Of a stretch of 64,000 nt of DNA, positions 55,641 through 64,000 are shown piece by piece. Source of the stretch: Rhabdophis nuchalis (Eukaryota > Chordata > Lepidosauria > Squamata > Natricidae); contig CM077643.1 of assembly GCA_039707465.1 (NCBI GenBank), positions 323,955,919 to 324,019,918 on the forward strand, given 5' to 3'. Numbering within the stretch: position 1 is the first letter of the stretch; each line of letters starts with the position of its first letter. The notes under the pieces are model-generated. The model was not told the origin of the DNA. It worked only from the letters and a program-made list of their open reading frames with translations, and did no database searches. Position numbers and translations under genes: made by a program.

Positions 55641-56095
55641 ATTTATATATTATGTTTATTGGCCACCCGTCGTACAACAGGGTAACCTTAGGCATCTTAA
55701 GGGATGCGGTGGCTCAGTGGCTAAGATGCTGAGCTTGTCGATCAGAAAGGTCGGCAGTTCGGCGATTCAAATCCCTAGCGCCGCATAACGGAGTGAGCTC
55801 CTGTTACTTGTCCCAGCTTCTGCCAACCTAGCAGTTCAAAAGCATGTAAAAATGCAAGTAGAAAAATAGGGACCACCTTTGGTGGGAAAGTCACAGTATT
55901 CCGTGAGCCTTCGCCGTTTAGACATGCCACCCACATGACCACAGAGACATCTTCAGACAGCACTGGCTTTTTGGCTTGGAAACAGCGATGAGCACCTCCC
56001 CCTACAGTCGGGAACGACTAGCATGTATGTGCGAGGGGAACCTTTACATTTACCTTAACCTTGGGCGGCTTACAATATTACCATCAATGTGATGG
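55641..56095 (-). mobile_element. old LINE tail split by a SINE
   Basis: TTATTGGCCACCCGTCGTAC and, after the SINE, CTTGGGCGGCTTACAATATT look like a LINE 3' tail on the minus strand. The SINE (55694-56055) separates the halves. The LINE family is not certain. Confidence 0.5.
55694..56055 (+). mobile_element. Sauria-type SINE, complete
   Basis: The cleanest copy: TGGCTCAGTGGCTAAGATGC, GATTCAAATCCCTAGCGCC, GGGACCACCTTTGGTGGG, GTCGGGAACGACTAGCATG and GGGGAACCTTTACATTTACC. An 11-bp target duplication, TAACCTTAGGC (55683-55693) and TAACCTTGGGC (56056-56066), has one mismatch. The end resembles BovB. Confidence 0.93.
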
Positions 56096-56248
56096 AGACT
56101 TTATTTACTTTACATTAGTGAATCCTACCATGTTCATTTTCAAGAATATCCAAAGAGGAAATTTTAAAAAAGTCAAAATGGTGACCATGACCCTCTGCTG
56201 GAAGCCGCCCTCTTGAACTTTTTTGACTCACTTGCCTGTCCTTTAAAG

Positions 56249-56455
56249 CAGGAGTCCCCAACCTCTGGGCTGCAGACCAGTACTGGTCCATGGCCCATTG
56301 GGAACCCACCAACGAAATCTGTGGGTGAGCGCATGAAGCTTCCTTTGGGCATGTGCAGGAGCTAGGTTGCATGAATGAAACCGTCCCTCCCACCTATTAC
56401 CACCACCACTACTTGTGCTGCTGGTCCATGGAGCCAGAAAGGTTGGGGACCACTG
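56249..56455 (+). mobile_element. hAT-type element, older CAGGGGTCCCC copy
   Basis: Ends CAGGAGTCCCCAACCTCTGG and AGAAAGGTTGGGGACCACTG. Flanks CTTTAAAG (56241-56248) and CTTTAAAA (56456-56463) differ by one base. CpGs of the family appear mostly as TpG or CpA (GGGCTGCAGACCAGTACTGG), which suggests age and methylation. Confidence 0.88.
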
Positions 56456-56463
56456 CTTTAAAA

Positions 56464-57664
56464 CAAAGTACATCAATTATTTAGGAAAATATATAGTCTC
56501 AAACTTAGATGATTAGCACAATATGAAATACATTAGTGAACTATCATTAATTATATTTCCTAAACAGCCTTCCCACAGTTTGTTCCCACTGAATCTGTTG
56601 GGTTGTTGAAGAAGTCTGATTTAAAATAAGGCTACTGTGCGGCAAGGGATCATTACTAGAACTGGGCATTGGGAGATCCAACCTAGATGGGTTTTTACTG
56701 ACACTCTGAAGTAAATTAATTTTCCAAATCAAATTGCATGTTCTGTTTGGATTGTCAAATTCAATAGGGTACATTTGGATTCACTGGATGATTCACAATC
56801 TCATTTTGTGCCCTTTTCTATAAAATGACTCAGCTGTTTATTTTTCTGAATTGTTGCATCTGATCAAATTGAGATCCAAAACAAATGAATGTTTCGATTC
56901 AAAACTTGAAGGCTGAAATTTGGGGAGGGTGAAGTGCAGATCTGTTTTATTTTTAGGCTTAGTGCAATGTGTGACCTCTACTACTTTGACTTTATCAACA
57001 AGCCATAATCTATGGCTTAGCAGAACACATGTAACCAAGATAAACTCTAAACCATATCTTTCAAACCTTATGGCTAGGTTCACTGATACCATTAAGCAAA
57101 TACCAAACAGACCTCATAAGTGTGATGTGTGAATCACAAATTAACAGCATAGGCTTGTATATGTTTCTTTCTGGACACATCCCAGCATGCTCACCCACCC
57201 ATGTACATTCATTTAGAAATACAATATTTCTTTTAAGTACAGTAGAGTCATTAAGTGGCAAATGAGCCACATTGAAAAATAGCTAACATCACTGTAATCC
57301 TTTTTCGCAAGATAGTTCTGGAAAGGCCAAGAACTGTATTAAAATGCTGTTTTTAGAAAGGGAAAGTTCTATAATAGTTAGAAAATAAATTAGCAAGAGA
57401 AAATTAATTTGCTCCTTTTCTATTAGATTTAAAAAATAATTATTTGTTGCATAAAAGGCATTGGATTGTATCTATTTTTTACTATTTTAGGACATGCCAT
57501 TTCTTCTGAACTCTAATTTCCTTGATGCTTTTTAATTTTTCCTTTTTGTGGCAGAGTACACATTTCAAGAATATAAATGCCTTTATAGACTTGATAATAT
57601 CCATACTGTTATTCCAAAGCACTGTGAATCTTGCACTGGTGGCTTCTGATAACAAGAGATATTA
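56464..57664. other. unassigned AT-rich sequence
   Basis: No repeat family, coding region or RNA gene was recognised. Confidence 0.5.
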
Positions 57665-57888
57665 GTAGCCCTGGTGGCACAGTAGTTAGAATGCAGTATT
57701 GCAGCCTAACTCTGCCCTCTGCTAGGAGTTCGATCCCGGCTCAAGGTTGACTCAGCCTTTTATCCTTCCAAGGTCAGTAAAAGGAGGACCGAGATTGTTG
57801 GGGGCAATATGTTGATGTTTAAACTGCTCAGAGAATGCTGTAAAGCACTGTGGAGTGGTGAATAAGTCTAAGTGCTATTGCTAATATT
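57665..57888 (+). mobile_element. tRNA-derived SINE (GTGGTTAGAGTGCAG family)
   Basis: GGTGGCACAGTAGTTAGAAT, B-box GAGTTCGATCCCGGC, body GGACCGAGATTGTTGGGGGC and CTGTAAAGCACTGTGGAG, end AAGTCTAAGTGCTATTGC. Complete apart from small changes; see 20459. Confidence 0.88.
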
Positions 57889-58568
57889 TCTAAATAACAC
57901 ATATAATTAGACGAAAGATACCCTACTCAACCATATCACAACTGAGAAGCAGAATGGAAAGACATGGGATAGCCATTTTCTTCTCAAAATATCTGGCAAT
58001 ATGTATTCCCATGTTTCCTGGAAAATGACTTTATTGCTATTATTAGTTTATTTGCTTATTCATTAGGCTTTTATGCTGCTCCAATCACAAGTGGTATCAT
58101 TCCTGAAATTTGTAAAATAGGTGTGTGTGTGTGTGTGTGTGTGTATATAAACAATATTAAAATACAAATAAGCACCATAAATATCAATTACCTTAAACAA
58201 CTACCCAAATACCAAAGCAAACATTATCAATGTTGTATTTTAACACCATTGTAATGGATCATTCTTCCAATGATCAATGTTGCTACGTGTAAACTTGTTA
58301 CTTCAATTTTTTTTCAAATACGTTGATTCATGTCTGATTCCTACAACTTGTGCAAAGAGTTACATGATGATCTCACTGCATAATTGTTAATTACTTTATT
58401 ACTATTAAAATTATTATTACTGTTGTTATTGCCATTATTAGCTCAAATCAATCCACTGCAAAAAGAGGGTATTTTGTTGAAGATTATGGGTCATAATCTA
58501 CCTCATCGGTCCAGTGTGGTTTGGCAGAGTCGGATACAATCCATTATGATGCACTATATCAGGGGTGT
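57889..58568. other. unassigned sequence with (GT)n
   Basis: (GT)n at 58122-58144. Nothing else was recognised. Confidence 0.5.
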
Positions 58569-58685
58569 TAAGCTGGTGGCCCGTGGGCTGGATGCCACAC
58601 ACACAGACCATGCCCATCCCAGCTTCACGAAGGGAAAAAACATTGTGATACGTCACGTGACAGCAATGTGATGCTGTGTATACCT
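58560..58685 (+). mobile_element. hAT-like element fragment (CAGGGGTGTTAA)
   Basis: CAGGGGTGTTAAGCTGGTGG and GGCCCGTGGGCTGGATGCC, then TGATACGTCACGTGACAGC. Same family as 20189 but reversed and without a clear right end. Confidence 0.6.
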
Positions 58686-59437
58686 TTGTGATGAAGTTTA
58701 AGTTGTGCCACCTAATGTCACTAGTTTGGGCTTATTAATACTTAATTTAGGGCCAGTTTGTCATATAATCCTTGACTTTTATTATCAGAGCCTGCAAATA
58801 ATTTGCATTTTCAGCTATCAAAGCAGCAGCATTGACATGGCATGGCTCACTGAGATTTCTTCCTTTAATTTTAGAAACCAAGCTCCTCATCTTCCAATCC
58901 ACTCTCCCTTAATATATTGTATAATCAACATAGAATGCCAGGTGCAAACTAAAGTGAAAATGTCCCTCAATAATTGTCATTCCTTAGATATTATTTTGAC
59001 TTCCCACTAGAATCAAGAGACAATTACTCACCCAAAATTACCCAGCTATTGGCAGCCTCCATATAGGTTGGCCTTCTTTAGTGGCAGCATGGATTGTGCA
59101 TGTGAAAGCAACCAACCTAGCTGATTGCTTTCACGTGGACCTGGCTCTGCCAGGTTTTTGGAATGGTGCTCAAGCATTTGACTCAGAAGCTAATTAGCCC
59201 TGGTCCTCTAAATGCTGTGTAATAATCCCTAGCTAGATCCACCTTGGTTTAGACTGGAACTTAGACCTGTAAGAAAGGAGAAAGGAAGAAAACAAGTTTT
59301 AGATATACAGTATAAAAAAGATACATTTTTCAAAGTCAAGGACAAGGAAGGTTTAGTGGAGCAGCAGAATTGTCTTGTTTTTAATGTTGAATACCCTTAT
59401 ATTCACAATTGATCATAGGTATTGTTGTTACTCTACT
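58686..59437. other. unassigned sequence
   Basis: No feature was recognised. Confidence 0.45.
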
Positions 59438-59516
59438 GTCCCAAAAGTGCTTTTTAAAGAAGCGACTGGGCTTTCTGGAAAGTCCAGTTGCCTCTTGAAA
59501 AAGCGCCTTTTGGACA
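59438..59516. mobile_element. head-to-head PLE ends (short inverted repeat)
   Basis: CCAAAAGTGCTTTTTAAAG and CTTGAAAAAGCGCCTTTTGG are inverted, meeting at CTTTCTGGAAAGTCC. Both halves match the ends of the Penelope-like element at 49234. The body is missing, leaving two inverted termini. Confidence 0.6.
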
Positions 59517-59729
59517 ACCATGACCGACATCCCTACATCCCTTCGGCCGATTCGCTCTCACAGAAAGGGACTTCTCCGGGTGCCGTCCACTAGGCAATGC
59601 CAGCGGGCGACGCCCAGGGGAAGGGCCTTCTCTGTGATGGGCCCGACCCTTTGGAATGACCTTCCCCCTGATATCAGAACGACCACGGACCTCCGCTCCT
59701 TCCGCCAGAAACTCAAAAACTCACCTGTT

Positions 59730-60658
59730 GGAGTTAAATTGGTTTGAAAAAATACAGGTAGAAAAATGGACTATGAAAGTAAGGGGAATATGTAACATAG
59801 ATAGAAGTAAAACTAAATTTGAAAGTTTAGTATCTCAAATTATTAAGGATGAAACTGGGTTAAAAGGACTCGTCAGTAAGATATACAAGATTATAAACTT
59901 TGATGGAAATCCACAAATGGTAATGAAAAGGAATTGGGAGGAAGACCTAAAGATTAAAATATTGGATTTGGATTGGAACGAGAATTGGAAGAGTCGGATT
60001 ATGAGGACTTTATCTATAAGGATTAAAGAACATAATTTTAAGGTTGTTTGGAAATGGTACTGGACCCCATTAAGATTATCACTGATAGATAAAAAAATGA
60101 GTGATAAATGTTGGAGATGTAATACGGAATTGGGAACTTATGAACATATGTGGTATAAATGTGTGAAAATTAAAAAGTTTTGGCAGCAATTAGAAAGAAC
60201 GATGTGCGAAATGATGAAAAGAATAATAATATTGAGACCAGAAACTATATTGTTATTGATAATTAATGAACCAGAGTTAACAAAACATGAGAAAGAACTG
60301 ATTAGAATTATGATTATAATGGGTAGAATTGTAATAGCAAGATATTGGAAAATAGAGGTAAATATTAAAATAGAAGAATGGTATTGTGAAATGTGGAAAT
60401 TAGCCTTAAATGATAAAATGACGTGTGATATTAAATTTAGAGAGGGGGTTTATAAAAACGATATCTTTTGGAAGACTTGGAAGCCATTTGTGGACTATGC
60501 ACTTGGAACTTTGGACGTCTCGACGCCTGTACCGAGGGAACGTGGATTTTGGAGATCCTAAAGATAATAGATGATACTTGAAACCAACTCTTCCTTTTGT
60601 TTTGTACAGCACTGGGTGATATATTGTAAAACAGTATAAAAATTTCAATTAAAAAAAA
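59730..60658 (+). mobile_element. L1 LINE, 5'-truncated, in L2
   Basis: The last ~930 bp of an L1: the ORF2 C-terminal domain, a short 3' UTR (CTTCCTTTTGTTTTGTACAG) and a poly-A tail (60651-60663). A 15-bp target duplication AAAAACTCACCTGTT lies at 59715-59729 and 60659-60673. The length and duplication are typical of L1 retrotransposition. Confidence 0.95.
59745..60561 (+). pseudogene. L1 ORF2 C-terminal fragment
   Basis: About 270 open codons encode the C-terminal segment of L1 ORF2, downstream of the reverse transcriptase. A Cys/His motif CWRCNTELGTYEHMWYKC (CX2CX8HX4C) resembles the Cys-rich zinc-knuckle-like motif typical of L1. Upstream endonuclease and reverse transcriptase are missing, so it cannot work alone. 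The frame is continuous with codons of the interrupted L2 (open from about 59656), which is an accident of the insertion. The stop is near 60561. Confidence 0.88.
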
Positions 60659-60932
60659 AAAAACTCACCTGTTCCATCTAGCCGGCTTGGCCTAACTTCA
60701 TGCTTTTCGCCCCAGTCTGTAATTTAAATTATTTTATTCGGTTTTATGGGTCTAGTTTTAACTTTTATACATTTGTACAGAAGATTATTTAATTTGATTT
60801 TAACTTTGTACGTATTGTTATGGTTTTAGTAGTTTTCATTTTACCTGTACACCACCCCGAGTCCCTTCGGGGAAGGGGGCGGTCTAGAAATCTAATAAAA
60901 TAAATAATAAAATAAATAAATAAATAATAGAT

Positions 60933-61736
60933 GACTAAGAATCTGCATAGACATTAACTATACTAATAATTACTATTATCCCAATAAATTTATCAAAAGG
61001 AAAATAAGATCTCTCCCAAAGCACCAGGCAGCTTTAACAAGGACACATGTAGAAAATCCTTTTTGATAATAAAATCTGTGCATTCTGATGAGATGCATTT
61101 GATTTTTCCAATTTGTGCCCCATAAAACAAATTGGGAATAAACAAATAACACCACCCAGATATAAAAATTGCCTTCTAGATTGAACTGATTCTTTAGTTC
61201 TAGCCAGACAAATGAGAAGGAGGGGGAAAAAAACAGAGCAACCATCCAAAAGAAGAAAGGAAAAGGGGGGAAAACCCCCAAAAGGATATACTAACTATAC
61301 CTTCTCACTGCAGGAAGTGAGAAGCGTAGAAATGCAAAACAAACATTTGTTTTCCATATTATGAATTTGCTGCCCTGCATGGGAAAAGGGTAAAAGAATC
61401 CACTTTGGGAAACTAAATGCAAACAGGAAATTCAGGTTTCCCAGGCTTTGGTGCAATGTCATCACAAACGAACACAAGGATTCCAGGGTCTCTTAATTTC
61501 TCAGGCCACCATAGGAATTTCCCTGAGAAAAATATGGGAGAGCGCTCACAATATACAGACATCCAGCTTGGGGGAGGGGGGGCTGTATGGATCACACATT
61601 GCACTAAATAACTGTCTAGTTAACTAAAGTTTAACCAACCAATTTTGTTGTATTTAATTACAATGACAATAAAGATTATACTTACTGAATAAACCACAAC
61701 TCTTGTGTGGAGTCTTTGGACCCCTCATTTCAATAA
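60933..61736. other. unassigned sequence with retroelement-tail motif
   Basis: ACAATGACAATAAAGATTAT at 61663-61682 repeats the motif at 46104. The rest is unrecognised. Confidence 0.45.
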
Positions 61737-62450
61737 TATAATAATACAATAGCAGAGTTGGAAGGGACCTTGGAGGTCATCTAGTCCAATTCCCTGCCTA
61801 GGCAGGAAACCCTATACCATTTCAGACAAATGGCTTTCCAACATCTTCTTGAAGACTTGCAGTGTTGGGGCATTCACAACTTCTGGCGGCAAGCTGTTCC
61901 ACTGATTCATTATCCTAACTGTCAGGAAATTTCTCCTCAGTTCTAAGTTGCTTCTCTCCTTGATTAGTTTCCACCCATTGCTTCTTGTTCTACCCTCAGG
62001 TGCTTTGGAGAATAGCTTGACTCCCTCTTCTTTGTGGCAACCCTTGAGATATCGGAAGACTGCTATCATGTCTCCCCTAGTCCTTCTTTTCATTAAACTA
62101 GACATACCCAGCTCCTGCAACCGTTCTTCATATGTTTTAGTCTGCAGTCCCCTAATCATCTTGGTTGCTCTTCTCTGGACTCTTTCTAGAGTTTCCACAT
62201 CTTTTCTACATTGTGGCGACCAAAACTGAATGCAGTATTCCAAGTGTGGCCTTACCACGGCACTATACAGTGGTCTTAACACTTCACGTGATCTTGATTG
62301 TATCCCTCTGTTTATGCAGCCTAGAACTGTGTTGGCTTTTTTGGCAGCTGCTGCACACTGCTGGCTCATATTTAAACCCGAGTTACAAATATGCTCCTTT
62401 ATTGGTACCGCAATTCTATGTACGTGCACAAGATGCCAACGCATAAACCT
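61737..62450 (-). mobile_element. CR1 LINE 3' portion, open ORF2 end
   Basis: On the minus strand ~190 codons encode the CR1 ORF2 C-terminal region: [86 protein letters not shown], stop at 61812. Then come the 3' block and an ACAAT tail at the low end. The frame is uninterrupted, the best CR1 copy here. The reverse transcriptase core is absent (5' truncation). Confidence 0.93.
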
Positions 62451-63380
62451 AGGATCGTCTCATTAACCAAACTAACTATGTGTGTCTGGGTCTCACAAGG
62501 TCATTGTGTAGTAGTCAAGCTCACTTTACTGAACATGGATCCGTGGATTACGTCAGGGCGGGGGGGGGGAGCCTCCCACAGCCACCACTACCAGTGTGCT
62601 CAAACCAGAGAGAACCACTGAATACCATCTCTGGGCAGAACAATGGAGATATTAAAAGCCACTCCTTAAAAATGAAGTAGCTGACATCCCTGGATAGCTT
62701 GGGTGCTATACGCAGTAGAAGATTTTTTTTAAAAAAATCCAAATGTGTTCAATTAATGAGCAGTACAGTGCTTTTCTGGGTGACTGAGGCTGCAGAAGAT
62801 TTGGCCTTTGGATGTCAGTCCCTCAGAGAGGTGGAGTTTAAAGAATCCTCTTTCTCATATCTTTCAAATATGGTAGTCACTCGTAGTAGTTCAGATCTTT
62901 GTCTAGGTATTAAATCCTGTCAAGCTCAGGAAAGAAGAATCGCCTGAAATTCTGGAAAGCTGCTTCTTGATATTCATACATGCATTCATACCCCTATCCT
63001 GCAATTTATCACTATGCTACATTGAAATAACTTTTCCAAGGTCTCTAGTATGCCTTGTCACACATTAATTTACCCTTTGGTTCTTTGGAAAGGTCCTTCT
63101 GAAACTGGGAGATCTAAATTCAGCATACTTCCTTGACTCGAGAGGGCTTACGGAATGGCCCCAAAGCAGTGATGAAATCTTCTGAAGTCTGCTGCTGGTT
63201 TGATGAGTCTGCTACCAAGCGTGCGCTTTGTGTACACAGGCGTACCTGAGACACGCCCGGCAGCGCTAAAAATGGAACATTTTGAAGACTTCCGAATCTA
63301 CAAAGTAGAACAGCGAGGGTGGGGAATTTGTTGTGCCACATGATTTAGATTAGCTAGAAAGCAGGAAATCCGATGATTCT
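62451..63380. other. unassigned sequence
   Basis: No repeat family or gene was recognised. Confidence 0.45.
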
Positions 63381-63498
63381 AGCTAATATAAATCATGCAT
63401 CACAGCTGATCGTCACCCAGCTGATCGTCAGAAATACTGTAAAAAAAATGCTACCAGTTTGGGTGAACTGGTCCGAACCGTAGCATTTCACCCCTGCC
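63381..63498 (-). mobile_element. hAT-type right-end fragment
   Basis: ACTGGTCCGAACCGTAGCAT then TTCACCCCTG ends like a hAT element of the CAGGGGTGAAATG type. CAGCTGATCGTCA is tandemly repeated at about 63402-63432. The other end was not found. Confidence 0.55.
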
Positions 63499-63527
63499 CT
63501 GAAGGATAGAAAGAAAGGCTGTTTACC

Positions 63528-63614
63528 AAAATACAATACAATACAATAGCAGAGTTGGAAGGGACCTTGGAGGTCATCTAGTCCAACCCTCTGCCTAGGC
63601 AGGAAACCCTATAC
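63528..63614 (-). mobile_element. CR1 LINE 3' end, cut by hAT at window edge
   Basis: ACAAT tail units, then GCAGAGTTGGAAGGGACC, GGAGGTCATCTAGTCC, CCTAGGCAGGAAACCCTATAC. The copy is interrupted at 63615; its continuation lies outside the window. Confidence 0.88.
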
Positions 63615-64000
63615 CAGGGGTCCCCAACCTTTTTGGCACCAGGGACCGGTTTCATGTTAAAAAAATTCTGCGGACCGGTGGGCATGGCTCGGCTGGCGTA
63701 GAGGAGGAGCGGGGGGGGAACAGGCGCCGCATGTTTCTGTTTCTCTTTCTGTGTCCCCTTTCTTCTATTAACTGTGTGCAGCATTGGTGAAATCCTATGA
63801 AACAATTGCATTTCCTTCATCGTCTCCTCCAAGCTTCACTTGAGTTTTTAGGGGCTTCTTTTTTCATCATGATATGGCGCAAGCGGCCGCACCTGCGCTC
63901 TCCCACCCCCGGCGTGCGCTCTGCCCAAGGAGCTCCCCCTCCTCCCTCCTCCTCCTCTCCAGCCCTGCTGCCCGGTTCCTATCAAGCCACGGACCGGGGG
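63615..64000 (-). mobile_element. GC-rich hAT-type element, incomplete at window end
   Basis: It begins CAGGGGTCCCCAACC then TTTTTGGCACC, the right end of the family at 22893, 37157, 45290 and 56249 in reverse. It carries GGACCGGTGGGC and later CCGGTTCCTATCAAGCCACG. The 63731-63885 segment (TTTCTGTTTCTCTTTCTG onwards) has no counterpart in the other copies. The other end lies beyond the window. Confidence 0.88.

Larger units (their letters stand above)
59530..60932 (+). mobile_element. L2-clade LINE 3' end split by L1
   Basis: It encodes SLRPIRSHRKGLLRVPSTRQ to DLRSFRQKLK, is cut at 59729 by an L1, and resumes at 60674 with CCATCTAGCCGGCTTGGCC. The 3' UTR has ACCACCCCGAGTCCCTTCGG, GGGCGGTCTAGAAATC and an (AAATA)n tail. 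The two parts of the last codons fit without loss. Confidence 0.95.

Noticed and set aside
59656..60561. 301-codon open frame as a gene
   Set aside because: It starts in L2 and continues in an inserted L1; the junction carries a target duplication.
1..64000. Endogenous retrovirus or LTR retrotransposon
   Set aside because: No paired LTRs, primer-binding site, gag/pol or env similarity was seen; reverse transcriptase traces belong to LINEs.
1..64000. Host protein-coding exons
   Set aside because: No recognised protein similarity outside mobile elements; short exons cannot be excluded without transcripts.

Overview
The window has no recognisable host gene, tRNA gene or rRNA gene. It is vertebrate nuclear DNA made of interspersed repeats set in AT-rich unique sequence. 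The repeat mixture points to a squamate reptile, most likely a snake: CR1 LINEs ending in ATTGT-type pentamers, L2-clade LINEs with a short-repeat tail, RTE-BovB, L1, a Penelope-like element, SINEs with BovB-type and CR1-type tails, many short hAT elements, and abundant microsatellites. Species and chromosome cannot be told from the sequence. The best-preserved coding sequence is the 512-codon end of an L2-clade ORF2 (17534-19072) with complete reverse transcriptase motifs.

Layout. 0-9 kb: CR1 tail, a fold-back tRNA-like SINE, two hAT elements, a decayed L2 and a CR1 end. 9-16 kb: L2 pieces, two hairpin hAT MITEs, a BovB fragment, a 370-bp purine tract, a CR1 end and two SINEs. 17-24 kb: an L2 inside a pogo-like element, an L2 inside a hAT element, a third hairpin MITE and a 1,050-bp GC-rich hAT element. 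24-36 kb: partial hAT elements, three L2 copies, a compound microsatellite and a CR1 end. 36-39 kb: two nested stacks. 39-48 kb: hairpin MITEs, a CR1 containing two later insertions, an L2 and a GC-rich hAT element. 48-51.3 kb: an old CR1 body carrying a Penelope-like element that carries a hAT, plus a mariner-like element. 53-64 kb: a 5S-like fragment, Sauria-type SINEs, an L1 inside an L2, an open CR1 end, and a CR1/hAT stack running off the window.

How the parts work together. The elements form dependency groups. BovB probably supplies the machinery for the SINEs with BovB-like ends, CR1 for the SINE ending in CR1 sequence, and absent autonomous hAT and Tc1/mariner transposases moved the short terminal-inverted-repeat elements. 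Target-site duplications were read directly for many copies, so several stacks give an order of insertion. The hAT duplications fall into two patterns, nnnTAnnn and nTnnnnAn, that follow terminal-repeat type.

Most notable: the Penelope-like remnant with a GIY-YIG-type protein end and a hammerhead-like core (49.2-50.1 kb); the two hAT target-site classes; the SINE/CR1/hAT stack at 36.6-37.6 kb; and the L1-in-L2 insertion that makes a false 301-codon reading frame.
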